64,000 nucleotides of DNA from Roseomonas aerilata DSM 19363 (lineage in GTDB: Bacteria; Pseudomonadota; Alphaproteobacteria; Acetobacterales; Acetobacteraceae). Shown here piece after piece: positions 52,359 to 61,242 of the stretch (the first letter of the stretch is position 1; every line of letters begins with the position of its first letter). The position numbers and the translations under genes were made by a program. The notes beneath the pieces were generated by a model. The model did no database searches and was not told the DNA's origin. It saw only the letters and a list, made by a program, of their open reading frames with translations. Location of the stretch: contig NZ_JONP01000021.1 of assembly GCF_000711725.1 (NCBI RefSeq), forward strand, positions 1 to 64,000, in the 5' to 3' direction.

Positions 52359-53381
52359 ATGGTGGAATTCGCGCTCGATACCTTCGGGGACGTGACCCGG
52401 GGGCCGGATGGAGCCTTGCTGCCGCAGGCCCAGGTGATCCGCAACCTCGTGGAGGAGGCGGTGCTGGCCGATGAGCTGGGCATCGACTTCTTCGGCGTGG
52501 GCGAGCACCACCGGGAGGACTTCGCGATCTCCGCGCCCGAGGTGGTGCTGGCGGCGATCGCGGCGCGCACCACCCGCATCCGGCTGGGATCGGCGGTGAC
52601 GGTGCTCAGTTCCGACGACCCGATCCGCGTCTTCCAGCGCTTCTCCACCCTCGACGCCGTATCGTCAGGGCGGGCGGAGGTGATCCTCGGGCGCGGGTCC
52701 TTCACGGAATCCTTCCCCCTCTTCGGCTTCGAACTCGACCAGTACGAGACGCTGTTCGAGGAAAAGCTCGACCTCTTCGCCGCCGTCCGCAGCGGCGAGC
52801 CCGTGACCTGGGAGGGCACGACGCGCGCGCCGCTTGCCGACCAGCGCGTCTTCCCGCCGGTGGAGCACGGGCTGCTCCGCAGCTGGATCGGGGTGGGCGG
52901 CAGTCCGAAGTCGGTGATCCGCGCGGCGCGCTATGGACTGCCAATGATGCTCGCGATCATCGGCGGCGATCCCCAGCGCTTCCGGCCCTATGTCGATCTC
53001 TACCACCAGGCGCTCGCGCAGTTCGGGGTCGAGACGCAGCCGGTGGGCGTGCACTCCCACGGCTACGTCGCCGAGACCGACGCGCAGGCGCGGGAGGAGC
53101 TCTGGCCGCACTGGAAGGCCTCGCGCGACCGGATCGGCGCCGAGCGCGGCTGGCCGGCCGCGCGGGCAGAGGACTTCGAGCGGGAGATCGCGGGCGGCTC
53201 GCTCTATCTCGGCGCGCCGGAGACGGTGGCGCGGCGGATCGCCTCCACCGTGGGCGCGCTGGGCCTCTCCCGCTTCGAGATGAAGTACAGCGCCGGCACC
53301 CTGCCGCATGAGCGCATGATGCGGAGCATCGAGCTCTACGGCCGCGAGGTCGTGCCGATGGTCAAGGACATGCTCGCCTGA
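52359..53381 (+). CDS. Luciferase-like (LLM) flavin-dependent oxidoreductase
   Basis: A 340-residue FMN- or F420-type oxidoreductase of the bacterial luciferase fold. Marks are ELGIDFFGVGEHHREDFAIS, the IRLGSAVTVLSSDDP segment, and VILGRGSFTESFPLFGF. The Glu-His-His and Gly-Arg-Gly residues lie at the flavin site. It starts immediately after the COG2509 stop codon (no gap). The pair suggests a redox pathway, substrate unknown. Confidence 0.9.
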   Translation: MVEFALDTFGDVTRGPDGALLPQAQVIRNLVEEAVLADELGIDFFGVGEHHREDFAISAPEVVLAAIAARTTRIRLGSAVTVLSSDDPIRVFQRFSTLDAVSSGRAEVILGRGSFTESFPLFGFELDQYETLFEEKLDLFAAVRSGEPVTWEGTTRAPLADQRVFPPVEHGLLRSWIGVGGSPKSVIRAARYGLPMMLAIIGGDPQRFRPYVDLYHQALAQFGVETQPVGVHSHGYVAETDAQAREELWPHWKASRDRIGAERGWPAARAEDFEREIAGGSLYLGAPETVARRIASTVGALGLSRFEMKYSAGTLPHERMMRSIELYGREVVPMVKDMLA

Positions 53382-53415
53382 ACCGGACCGGCGGGATCGG
53401 CGTTTCGTTCCCGCC

Positions 53416-54945
53416 ATGAGCGATGATCCCCTCGCCCCCTACCGCGCCAAGCGCGACTTCAGCCGCACGCCGGAACCCGAGGGCACGGCGCCGAAGCGAC
53501 GCAAGCAGAAGGCGCTGCGCTTCGTCGTGCAGAAGCACGAGGCCACCCGCCTGCACTACGACTTCCGGCTGGAACTGGGCGGGGTGCTGAAATCCTGGGC
53601 GGTGACGCGCGGCCCGAGCCTCGATCCCGCCGAGAAGCGCCTGGCCGTGGAAGTGGAGGACCACCCACTGGAATACGGCGGCTTCGAGGGGGTGATCGCC
53701 GAGGGCTACGGCGCCGGCACGGTCATGCTCTGGGACCGCGGCACTTGGATACCGGCCTCCGACGACCCGGCGGCCGACCTCGCAGCGGGCCGGCTGCGCT
53801 TCACGCTGGAGGGCGAGCGGCTGCGAGGCGGCTGGCACCTCGTGCGAATGCGCCCGCGCGGGGAGGCGAAGCACAACTGGCTGCTGGTGAAGGATGAGGA
53901 CGAGGAAGCCCGCCCCGGCGACGCGGACGCGCTGCTGAAGGAGGCTGCCGTCTCGGTCAGCACGGGGCGGAGCATGGCGGAGATCGCGGGCCGCCCGGCG
54001 GAGGCGCCGCGGAAGGCTGCGCGGGCTAAACCGGCTGCCGTGAAAGCCGAACCCGCGAAGGCCCCGCGCAAGCGCCTCCCATCCTCTGCGGAGGCGATGG
54101 TGGCCGGCGTCTCCCTCACGCATCCGGACCGCGTCTATTGGCCGGCGGAGGCGATCACCAAGCGCGACCTCGCGGAATACCTGGAGGCGGTCGCGCCCCG
54201 CCTTCTGCCCTGGATCGCCGGGCGGCCACTCTCGCTGCTGCGCGCGCCGGACGGCATTACCGGCGAAACCTTCTTCCAGCGGCACGCTGGGCGGGGCACA
54301 TCCAAGCTCATCACCCAGGTAAAGCCGCGCGGGGAGTCGGCGCCACTGCTGCAAGTGGACACGCCGGAAGGGCTGATTGCGCTGGCCCAGTTCGGCGCGC
54401 TGGAGATCCACCCCTGGCCCGCGCGCAGCGCCACGGTCACGCGCCCGGACCGGATGATCCTCGACCTCGATCCGGCGGAGGATCTGGGCTTCGACGCGGT
54501 GGTGGCGGCCGCGCTGGCCCTGCGGGAGCGGGTGGAGGCGCTGGGCCTCGTTCCCTTCTGCAAGACCACGGGCGGCAAGGGGCTGCACGTCGTGGTGCCG
54601 GTCACCGGGGCGACGTGGAAGGCGCTGCACGACGCCGCCGGGCGCATCTGCAAGGCGCTGGAGGCGGAGGAACCCTCGCGCTTCACAACGGAAAGCGCGA
54701 AAGCCGTCAGGTCCGGCCGGATCTTCCTCGACTTCCAGCGCAACGCGCGTGGCGCCTCGGCGGTGGCGGCGTGGTCACCTCGGGCTCGCCCGGGCGCGAC
54801 GGTGTCGATGCCGCTGGACTGGGCAGAAGTGGCGCCGGGCCTCGACCCGCGCGCCTTCACCATCCGGACCTCCCCGGCACGGCTCGCTGCGCCCGACCCC
54901 TGGGCAGGGTTCGAGGCGGCGGCGCGCGACCTACCGAAGGGGTGA
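53416..54945 (+). CDS. ligD: LigD-type phosphoesterase-polymerase protein lacking the ligase domain
   Basis: Non-homologous end-joining type protein of 509 residues. Residues 30-150 form the 3'-phosphoesterase domain with all expected active residues: His41, His47, Asp49, Arg51 (HEATRLHYDFRLELGG), His83 and Tyr87. A Lys/Ala-rich linker spans about 170-225. Residues 225-505 form the primase-like polymerase domain, with catalytic Asp350 and Asp352 (ILDLDPAEDLGF) and Asp439 (IFLDFQRN). Full LigD (about 800-900 residues) has an ATP-dependent ligase between or beside these domains; none is present here. No ku gene is near. It may fill and clean DNA ends for a separate ligase. Confidence 0.93.
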   Translation: MSDDPLAPYRAKRDFSRTPEPEGTAPKRRKQKALRFVVQKHEATRLHYDFRLELGGVLKSWAVTRGPSLDPAEKRLAVEVEDHPLEYGGFEGVIAEGYGAGTVMLWDRGTWIPASDDPAADLAAGRLRFTLEGERLRGGWHLVRMRPRGEAKHNWLLVKDEDEEARPGDADALLKEAAVSVSTGRSMAEIAGRPAEAPRKAARAKPAAVKAEPAKAPRKRLPSSAEAMVAGVSLTHPDRVYWPAEAITKRDLAEYLEAVAPRLLPWIAGRPLSLLRAPDGITGETFFQRHAGRGTSKLITQVKPRGESAPLLQVDTPEGLIALAQFGALEIHPWPARSATVTRPDRMILDLDPAEDLGFDAVVAAALALRERVEALGLVPFCKTTGGKGLHVVVPVTGATWKALHDAAGRICKALEAEEPSRFTTESAKAVRSGRIFLDFQRNARGASAVAAWSPRARPGATVSMPLDWAEVAPGLDPRAFTIRTSPARLAAPDPWAGFEAAARDLPKG

Positions 54946-54971
54946 ACGGGAGGCCCTGCGGCCTCCCGTTC
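54944..54971. terminator. Perfect 12-bp bidirectional terminator-like hairpin
   Basis: Arms GAACGGGAGGCC and GGCCTCCCGTTC with loop CTGC. It begins inside the ligD stop codon and ends six bases from the convergent SDR stop. No long T-run, but the stem is perfect and serves both genes by position. Confidence 0.7.
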
Positions 54972-54976
54972 AGGGC

Positions 54977-55765
54977 TTACTGCTTGCCGCTGCCGGGCTC
55001 GGCCATGCCGCGGTGGAGCGCCGCGGTCACGCCGGCCGGAAGCACGTTGGCGACGGCGGACTGGATCTTGTTCTTCCAACCGCTGACCACGTCGCCCTCA
55101 CCCTTCATCATCGCCTCGAAGCCAACGCGCGCGACCATGCCGGCATCGTCCTTCTTGCCCTGGCCAACGGAGGTATCCATCAGGTCCGCGCGCTCGAAGA
55201 ACTCGGTCTCGGTCGGGCCGGGCATGAGGCAGGTGACGGTCACGCCCGTGTCCTTCAGCTCGTCGCGGATGGCGAAGGAGAAGGAGTTCAGGAAGGACTT
55301 CGTGCCGTTGTAGATCGCCTGGAAGCTGCCGGGCATGAAGCCCGCGATCGAGCCGGTGATGAGGATCTTGCCGGCGCGCCGCGCCCGCATCGACTGCCCC
55401 ACCTTGTGGATGAGGTAGATCGTGCCAGTGATGTTGGTGTCCACCACCTTGCGGGCCTCGTTGAAGTCCTCGTCGAGGAATCCCTTCCCGAGGCCGCGCC
55501 CGGCATTGGCGAGAAGCGCCTCCACCTCGCGGCCGCGGGTTGCCGCGAGAAGCTTGTCCACGCCCTCGGTGGTGGAGAGATCAGCCTGCACGGCGTCCAC
55601 GTTCACGCCGAGCGCGCGCAGCTCGGTGGCCGCGGTCTCGATCGCCGGCTCGTCGGCGGCGATCAGCAGGTCATAGCCGTGGTTCGCGGCTTCCTTCGCA
55701 AGTTCGAGCCCGATGCCCGTGGAGGCACCGGTGACGATGGCGAGCGGTCGGATGGCTTGGGCCAT
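54977..55765 (-). CDS. SDR family oxidoreductase
   Basis: A 262-residue classical short-chain dehydrogenase: IVTGASTGIGLELAKEAANHG, ALLANAGRGLGKGF, catalytic Ser in ITGSIAGFMPG, and YNGTKSFLNSF with the Tyr-Lys pair. The arrangement with a zinc dehydrogenase upstream on the same strand (23-base gap) suggests an operon. It resembles the DltE/YqjQ-like SDR group. Substrate unknown. Confidence 0.88.
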   Translation of the reverse strand: MAQAIRPLAIVTGASTGIGLELAKEAANHGYDLLIAADEPAIETAATELRALGVNVDAVQADLSTTEGVDKLLAATRGREVEALLANAGRGLGKGFLDEDFNEARKVVDTNITGTIYLIHKVGQSMRARRAGKILITGSIAGFMPGSFQAIYNGTKSFLNSFSFAIRDELKDTGVTVTCLMPGPTETEFFERADLMDTSVGQGKKDDAGMVARVGFEAMMKGEGDVVSGWKNKIQSAVANVLPAGVTAALHRGMAEPGSGKQ

Positions 55766-55788
55766 GATGGTTCCTCGGATTCGTGGGA

Positions 55789-56958
55789 TCAGGGCTTCAG
55801 GACGACCTTGATGCAGCCGTCCTTCTTGTCCCTGAAGGTCTTGTAGAGATCCGGCCCCTGCTCAAGCGACGCGGTGTGCGTGATGACGAAGGACGGATCG
55901 ATCTCGCCCTTCTGGATGCGCTCCAGCAGGATCGGCATGTAGTGCTGCACGGGGGTCTGGGCCATGCGGAAGGTCAGGCCGCGGTTGATGGCGGAACCGA
56001 AGGGGATCTTGTCCAGCAGGCCGCCATAGATGCCGATGATGGAGACTGTGCCGAAGTTGCGGCAGCAATGGATCGCCTGGCGGAGAACGTGCGGGCGGTC
56101 CGTGCCCATGAAGGTCGCGACCTTGATGCGGTCGATGACGGAATCGAAGCTTGCGGTGCCATCGGCCTCGGTGCCGACGGCGTCGATGCAGGCGTCGGCA
56201 CCGCGGCCGTGGGTGCGCTCCTGGATCGCGTCGTAGACATCGACGTCATGGAAATCGAGCGTCTCGGCGCCAGCCGCGCGCGCCATGGCCAGTCGCTCGG
56301 GCACCGTGTCGATGGCGATCACGCGCTCGGCGCCGAGCAGGAAGGCGCTGCGGATAGCCATCTGACCGACGGGCCCGCAGCCCCAGATCGCGATCGTCTC
56401 GCCGCCCTGGATGTTGCAGAATTCCGCGCCCATGTAGCCGGTGGGGAAGATGTCGGACAGGAACAGCGCCTGCTCGTCCGTCATGCCATCCGGCACCTTG
56501 ATGTGGCCGACATCGGCGTAGGGCACGCGCACGTATTCGGCCTGCCCGCCGGCATAGCCGCCGAGAATGTGGGAATAGCCGAAGAGGCCCGCCGGGGAAT
56601 GGCCCCAGAGCTTCTCGGCGGTCTTCGCCGTGCGGTTGGAGCGCTCGCAGCCGGAGAAGAAGCCCTTCTGGCAGAAGAAGCACTCGCCGCAGGCGATGGT
56701 GAAAGGGATGACCACGCGGTCGCCGACCTTCAGCTTCTTGTTGTCCTTGCCGACCTCGACCACCTCGCCCATGCACTCGTGGCCGACGATGTCGCCGCGC
56801 TCCATGCCCGGGATCATGCCGTCCATGATGTGCAGGTCCGAGCCGCAGATGGCGCAGGACGAGACCTTGATGATGGCGTCGCGGCCGTCCTCGATCTTCG
56901 GATCGGGCACAGTGTCGCAACGCATGTCGTTCTTGCCGTGCCAGGTGATCGCCTTCAT
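55789..56958 (-). CDS. Zinc-dependent alcohol dehydrogenase (formaldehyde dehydrogenase-like)
   Basis: A 389-residue MDR enzyme with both zinc sites visible. Catalytic zinc: [14 protein letters not shown] and [12 protein letters not shown]. Structural zinc: the Cys cluster [18 protein letters not shown]. Cofactor motif: [20 protein letters not shown]. The segment [19 protein letters not shown] is typical of the glutathione-independent formaldehyde dehydrogenase and threonine dehydrogenase-like group. ATG 56958 follows GAGAGGA. Likely one operon with the downstream SDR. Confidence 0.93.
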   Translation of the reverse strand: MKAITWHGKNDMRCDTVPDPKIEDGRDAIIKVSSCAICGSDLHIMDGMIPGMERGDIVGHECMGEVVEVGKDNKKLKVGDRVVIPFTIACGECFFCQKGFFSGCERSNRTAKTAEKLWGHSPAGLFGYSHILGGYAGGQAEYVRVPYADVGHIKVPDGMTDEQALFLSDIFPTGYMGAEFCNIQGGETIAIWGCGPVGQMAIRSAFLLGAERVIAIDTVPERLAMARAAGAETLDFHDVDVYDAIQERTHGRGADACIDAVGTEADGTASFDSVIDRIKVATFMGTDRPHVLRQAIHCCRNFGTVSIIGIYGGLLDKIPFGSAINRGLTFRMAQTPVQHYMPILLERIQKGEIDPSFVITHTASLEQGPDLYKTFRDKKDGCIKVVLKP

Positions 56959-57115
56959 GCGGGGTCCTCTCTCGGGTTCAGGGCTTGCCTGCCCGGGTGG
57001 ACCGGGCCGAGGCCTTTCAACGCGCCAGGGCGGCAAATGCTGCACAGTGGAACGCCAGGCGGTCCGTTGCCGGGGAAGCGGAGGCAGGGGATCATCGGGG
57101 CGAGGGGGATCGGCG

Positions 57116-57931
57116 ATGGCGGACGGATCGGCGGGAAATGCGCCTCGGGTGGCGCTCGCTGCGCTGAATGCGATGTCGGCGGAGGGCTTCGCAGCGGCGT
57201 TGGAAGGCATCTTCGAGCACGCCCCCTGGGTTGCCACCCGGGCCGCCCCGGCGCGGCCTTTCGCCAGCGTGGCGGCCCTTCACGCCGGGCTGATGGCGGT
57301 GCTGCGGGGGCTGGATGAGGCGGAGCGGGTTCGCTTCCTCAACCTGCATCCGGAACTGTCGGCGGGCGCCCTGCCAATGGGGCTGACCGCCGCCTCGCGT
57401 GAGGAACAGGGCGGCGCGGGTCTGGCCGCAGCCGGTACGGAGGAACTAGCACGCCTGAACGCCGCTTACCGCGCGTGCCACGGCATCCCCTTCATGATCT
57501 GCCTGCGCCGGCACACGGCGGCCGACGTTCTCCGCGAGTTCCGCGCGCGGCTTGGCCGGCCAGTCGCAGAGGAGCGGGCGAAGGCGATGGAGGAGGTTGG
57601 CCATGTGTCACGGTTCCGGCTGGCGGCGCGGGTGGAAGCGCCGGACGCCGAGCCCCCGCGCGCCACGATCCGGCTGCGCGCCCTGGACGAGGCAGGCGCG
57701 CCCGTCGCGGGTCTACGTCTGGCACTGCGGGTGGAGAGCGCCGTCGCCGGCGAGTGGACAACGGACGCAGCAGGGGAGACCGGCCCCCTGCTGGCGGGCG
57801 AGGCTCCCAAGATCGGGCGCTACGCCATCCTGACCGATGGCGCGGCGCTGCCCTTCGAGGTGGCCAATCCCGCGGCCGACCTCGCCCTCCGCCTGCAACG
57901 CGCGGCGGAGGGCTGGCGGCTGGCCCTCTAG
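57116..57931 (+). CDS. uraD: OHCU decarboxylase (UraD) with an extra C-terminal domain
   Basis: UraD converts 2-oxo-4-hydroxy-4-carboxy-5-ureidoimidazoline to S-allantoin in urate breakdown. Residues 10-165 match UraD: FEHAPWVA (His35), the catalytic LHPELSAG (His78), [10 protein letters not shown] (Glu97) and [14 protein letters not shown]. The remaining 100 residues ([20 protein letters not shown] onwards) look like a beta-sandwich of transthyretin/HIU hydrolase type. That fusion would give two successive steps, but the HIU hydrolase end motif YRGS and the usual His are missing, so this part may be inactive. ATG 57116; 271 residues. No other urate genes lie beside it. Confidence 0.8.
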   Translation: MADGSAGNAPRVALAALNAMSAEGFAAALEGIFEHAPWVATRAAPARPFASVAALHAGLMAVLRGLDEAERVRFLNLHPELSAGALPMGLTAASREEQGGAGLAAAGTEELARLNAAYRACHGIPFMICLRRHTAADVLREFRARLGRPVAEERAKAMEEVGHVSRFRLAARVEAPDAEPPRATIRLRALDEAGAPVAGLRLALRVESAVAGEWTTDAAGETGPLLAGEAPKIGRYAILTDGAALPFEVANPAADLALRLQRAAEGWRLAL

Positions 57932-58800
57932 CCGTTCACCACGTCGCCACCGTTCGGGTGCAGCACCTGGCCATTGATGTAGGAGCTGTCCGCGTTCGAG
58001 GCGAGGAAGATGTAGCTCGGCGCGACCTCGTCCGGCTGCCCCGCGCGGCCCATCTTGGCGGAGGCGCCGTGCTCGGCGGTCTTCTCGTCGGTGAAGCTGG
58101 CGGGGATCAGCGGCGTCCAGATCGGGCCGGGCGCCACGCCGTTCACGCGGATCTTCCGCTTCTCGAAGAGCTGCTGCGACAGGCTGCGCGTGAAGGCGAG
58201 GATGGCGCCCTTCGTGCTCGAATAGTCGATCAGCTGCGGGCTGCCCTTATAGGCTGTGACGGAGGTGGTGTTGATGATCGCACCCCCCTCCGGCATGTGC
58301 GGCAGCGCGTTCTTGGCAACCCAGAAATAGCCGAGGATGTTCGTGCGGAAGGTGCGCTCGACCTGGGCCTCGTCGATCGTGGCGAAGTCCTCGTTCGTGT
58401 GCTGCTCGGCAGCGTTGTTCACCAGCACGTCAATGCGCCCGCCGAGGAAGCCCGCCGCGCGCGTCACGGCGTCGCGCACGAAGGCGGCGTCGCCCACGTC
58501 GCCGGCGATGCTCTCGCAGCGGCGCCCAGCGGCCTCGATGAGCCGCTTCGTCTCGGCGGCGTCCTCGTGCTCGTCCTTATAGAGGATGACGACGTCCGCG
58601 CCCTCCTTGGCAAAGCCGATCGCCACCGCGCGCCCGATGCCGGAATCGCCGCCGGTGACGAGCGCCTTCTTGCCCTCCAGCTTGCCCGAGGCCCGCCAGT
58701 TCTCCATCGAGGATTGCGGGCGGGGCGTCATCTCCGCCTCGATGCCGGGCTGGTGCTCCTGGTGCTGCGGCGGCTGGGGAGTCTTCTGGTCGTCGGGCAT
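57928..58800 (-). CDS. SDR family oxidoreductase (YghA-like)
   Basis: A 290-residue short-chain dehydrogenase with the polar, Gln/Pro-rich N-terminal leader (about 40 residues) characteristic of YghA/general stress SDRs. Cofactor motif ALVTGGDSGIGRAVAIGFAK, NNAAEQ, the catalytic Ser in INTTSVTAYKG and YSSTKGAILAF with the Tyr-Lys pair, C-terminal [22 protein letters not shown] precedes ATG 58800. It overlaps the convergent uraD end by four bases. Confidence 0.92.
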   Translation of the reverse strand: MPDDQKTPQPPQHQEHQPGIEAEMTPRPQSSMENWRASGKLEGKKALVTGGDSGIGRAVAIGFAKEGADVVILYKDEHEDAAETKRLIEAAGRRCESIAGDVGDAAFVRDAVTRAAGFLGGRIDVLVNNAAEQHTNEDFATIDEAQVERTFRTNILGYFWVAKNALPHMPEGGAIINTTSVTAYKGSPQLIDYSSTKGAILAFTRSLSQQLFEKRKIRVNGVAPGPIWTPLIPASFTDEKTAEHGASAKMGRAGQPDEVAPSYIFLASNADSSYINGQVLHPNGGDVVNG

Positions 58801-58917
58801 GCGCCGGGTCCTTTCGGGCTGGCCGGAAGAACGGGAGGCCGAAGCCGCAGTTTCGTTTGCCAGAACGCCCAGCACCATTAACCGGTTGATCAGTCCTTCC
58901 TGGCAGTCTCCGGCCGC

Positions 58918-59616
58918 ATGAGCACGCAGACAGTGCAGGCCCTGGCGCCGCGAACGGGCCGCGCCGTGAAGGCGGTCGCCAAGACGGCGGATTTCAAGGG
59001 CGCGCTGGCCCGGGCCCAGGCGCCCTTCGTGCCGGTGCGGGCAGCGGCGGCCGCCCGTCCGACCGAGGCGACCCGCGCGGCAGGACCGGATGCGGCCTTC
59101 CGCAACCGGATCGCGGCACAGGAGAGCGCGGCCGCCGGCTGGGGCGCGCGCAACGCCGCCTCCGGGGCGCTCGGCCGCTACCAGTTGTTGCCCGTCGCGC
59201 TCCGCGACATCGGCTGGCAGGACGCCTCCGGCAATTGGACCGAAAGGGCCGCGGCGGCGGGGGTGCGGAGCGAGGCCGATTTCCTCGCCAACCCCTCCGC
59301 GCAGGAGGCGGCGATGGGGCAATACCTCGCACGGACGGAGCGGCAGTTGAGCGCCAACGGGGCCCTGGGTGCCGCCGGGCGGACGGTGAAGGCGAGCGAC
59401 GGCCAGCCCGTGACGCTCACGGAGGCCGGCCTCGTTGCCGCCGCCCACCGCCGCGGCGCGGGCGCGGTGGCGCGCTGGCTGGAGCACCGAACCCGCACGC
59501 CGGACGCCCCGGTGCCCGAGGCCAGCCGCGCCGCCTTCGCGGGGGTGGAGCGGCGGCTGCGGGACTTCTCGGACCTCTCCTACGCCGCGCGGGCGGGGGT
59601 CAGCCCTTCCGCATGA
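58918..59616 (+). CDS. Lysozyme-like / lytic enzyme domain protein
   Basis: A 232-residue protein with a basic, Ala-rich N-terminus and a lysozyme-like fold. The core is FRNRIAAQESAAAGWGARN with Glu69 as possible catalytic acid, then SGALGRYQLLPVALRDIGW and AGLVAAAHRRGAGAVARWL, a pattern seen in bacterial and phage transglycosylase-like domains. No clear signal peptide, so export may depend on another system (for example the flagellar one). TTAACCGGTT at 58878-58887 lies 31 bases before the start. Convergent overlap of 17 bases with the GNAT gene. Confidence 0.65.
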   Translation: MSTQTVQALAPRTGRAVKAVAKTADFKGALARAQAPFVPVRAAAAARPTEATRAAGPDAAFRNRIAAQESAAAGWGARNAASGALGRYQLLPVALRDIGWQDASGNWTERAAAAGVRSEADFLANPSAQEAAMGQYLARTERQLSANGALGAAGRTVKASDGQPVTLTEAGLVAAAHRRGAGAVARWLEHRTRTPDAPVPEASRAAFAGVERRLRDFSDLSYAARAGVSPSA

Positions 59617-60088
59617 ACAGCACGGGCATGGAAAGCCCGCCCGGAAGCGCCCGCTCGCCCGGCCGGTCGGCCACGTAGCCGAGGCTCTCGTAGAAGGGCA
59701 CCGCGTTGAGATAGGCGCGCAGCATGAAGCGCGCGCAGCCGGCCGCCCGCGCCCGTTCCTCGGCGGCACGCACCAGGCGGGTCGCCAGCCCCTGCCGGGC
59801 CGCCCTGGGATGGACGAAGACCTTGCGGATGCGGCCGAGGCCGTCCCCCTGCCCCAGCCAGCCGGCGCTGCCGAGGATCGCCCCCTCCCCCTCCGCCACC
59901 CAGACATCGCTCTCGGCGACCTCGGACGCGTAGGTCGGTTCCCGCAGCATCGCGTCGTAGGCCGGAGCGAGAGCGGGCGGATAGGCTGTGGCGAGCGCCG
60001 CAAAGGAGGCGGACTGCATCGCGACCAGGGCGGGCATCTCCCCCGGTCGCAGGGGGCGCAGGATCGCGCCGGGGGTGGAAGGGTTCAT
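59600..60088 (-). CDS. GNAT family N-acetyltransferase
   Basis: A 162-residue acetyltransferase. The acetyl-CoA site is IRKVFVHPRAARQGLATRLV (Arg/Gln-x-x-Gly-x-Gly/Ala form) and the C-terminal strand AYLNAVPFYESLGYV is conserved. ATG 60088 is the start; the longer frame reaches into the divergent TctC gene. Substrate (amine, amino acid or antibiotic) cannot be told. Overlaps the end of the lysozyme-like gene. Confidence 0.88.
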   Translation of the reverse strand: MNPSTPGAILRPLRPGEMPALVAMQSASFAALATAYPPALAPAYDAMLREPTYASEVAESDVWVAEGEGAILGSAGWLGQGDGLGRIRKVFVHPRAARQGLATRLVRAAEERARAAGCARFMLRAYLNAVPFYESLGYVADRPGERALPGGLSMPVLFMRKG

Positions 60089-60185
60089 CGCGGGCTCCTG
60101 AACTCGACCCGGCGGACGGGCGGGCGCAGGATCGAGGGATGTGGAAGGGCCGCCAAGGTCCGGAATTGTGAAAGAGGAGCGCTGG

Positions 60186-61172
60186 ATGAGCCGGATTGCC
60201 ATGACTCTCGGACGCCGCGGCCTGGGAGCGCTGGCAGGCGGGCTGCTCGCGGCGCCGGCGGTGCACGCGCAGGCGGCCTTCCCTAACCGGCCGATCCGGG
60301 TGGTGATCGCCTTCGCGGCCGGCGGCAACTCGGACACGATGTCCCGGCTGATCCAGCCGAAGCTGTCGGAATTCCTCGGCCAGACGGTGGTGGTGGAGAA
60401 CCGCACGGGCGCGGGCGGCGCACTGGCCGCGGGGCAGGTCATGCAGGCGCCGGCTGACGGGCACACGCTGCTCTTCGACGCGGCCTCCTTCATTATCGCC
60501 CAGTTCATCAACCGCAACCTGCCCTTCGACTACGAGCGCGACTTCACCCCGGTCGGGATGGTGGCGGAGGTGCCCTATATCCTGGCGGTGCCGACCTCGA
60601 CCGGGATCACGGACCTGAAGGGCTACCTCGAGAAGGCGCGGGCCACGCCGGGCGGCATGCCCTATGGCTCGCCGGGCGTGGGAAACACGGGGCATCTGGC
60701 GGGCGCCCTGCTGTCGCACCGCTCCGGCGTCCGGATGGAGCACATCCCCTATCGCGGCGGCGCGGAGGTGGCGCGGGACCTGGCGGGGAACACGCTGCCC
60801 TCCGGCTACCTCTCGGCCAATTCGCTGCAACCGGTGATCGATGCCGGGAAGGCACGCCCGATCGCGCTCACCTCCGGTGTCCGGCGTGGGGGGATCGAGG
60901 GAGTACCGACGATCGCGGAATCCGGCTTCCCCGGCTTCGACCTGACGAGCTGGAACGCGATGTTCTGCCGCACGGGTACGCCCGAGCCGATCCGGAGGAA
61001 GCTGGAGGAGGCGGTGGAGTTCGCGACGAAGGACGAGGAGGTGCGGCGGCGCCTCGCCGCCATGGGCGCCTCCGCCGTGCCGGCGGATGCCGAGGGGCTG
61101 GCCCGGCGGCTGGTGAGCGAACGGGAGGTGGTGAAGGGGCTGATGCGGGATACCGGCATCAGCTTCGGGTAG
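60186..61172 (+). CDS. TctC/Bug-family tripartite tricarboxylate transporter binding protein
   Basis: Periplasmic solute-binding protein of 328 residues with an export signal (MSRIAMTLGRRGLGALAGGL, ending VHAQA). Family marks are FPNRPIRVVIAFAAGGNSD, VVVENRTGAGGALAAGQVM, ADGHTLLFD and YGSPGVGNTGHL. Ligands are carboxylates such as citrate, but many Bug proteins have no linked transporter, as here. GAGGAGCG precedes ATG 60186. Followed by a hairpin cluster. Confidence 0.92.
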   Translation: MSRIAMTLGRRGLGALAGGLLAAPAVHAQAAFPNRPIRVVIAFAAGGNSDTMSRLIQPKLSEFLGQTVVVENRTGAGGALAAGQVMQAPADGHTLLFDAASFIIAQFINRNLPFDYERDFTPVGMVAEVPYILAVPTSTGITDLKGYLEKARATPGGMPYGSPGVGNTGHLAGALLSHRSGVRMEHIPYRGGAEVARDLAGNTLPSGYLSANSLQPVIDAGKARPIALTSGVRRGGIEGVPTIAESGFPGFDLTSWNAMFCRTGTPEPIRRKLEEAVEFATKDEEVRRRLAAMGASAVPADAEGLARRLVSEREVVKGLMRDTGISFG

Positions 61173-61180
61173 AAGCAAGG

Positions 61181-61202
61181 CTGGGGGAGTGAACTCCCCC
61201 AG
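61181..61202. terminator. Perfect 10-bp hairpin after the TctC gene
   Basis: Arms CTGGGGGAGT and ACTCCCCCAG with a two-base GA loop (likely opened by one pair). It lies eight bases after the TctC stop codon and is the first of three palindromes before ndk. Confidence 0.6.
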
Positions 61203-61211
61203 GCCCCCTCC

Positions 61212-61229
61212 TTCTTCTTTCCAGAAGAA
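61212..61229. terminator. AT-rich 7-bp hairpin between TctC and ndk
   Basis: Arms TTCTTCT and AGAAGAA with loop TTCC, the same loop as in the adjacent palindromic element. It follows a C-rich stretch and supplies the A-rich flank of copy 3. Its function may be to give the T-tract for the minus-strand ndk transcript. Confidence 0.4.
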
Positions 61230-61242
61230 AAAAGATGGGGGT

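Noticed and set aside
57928-60003. 691-codon frame that makes the SDR look like a large fusion protein
   Set aside because: The SDR leader with its own ribosome site starts at 58800; upstream residues are antisense to the lysozyme-like gene.
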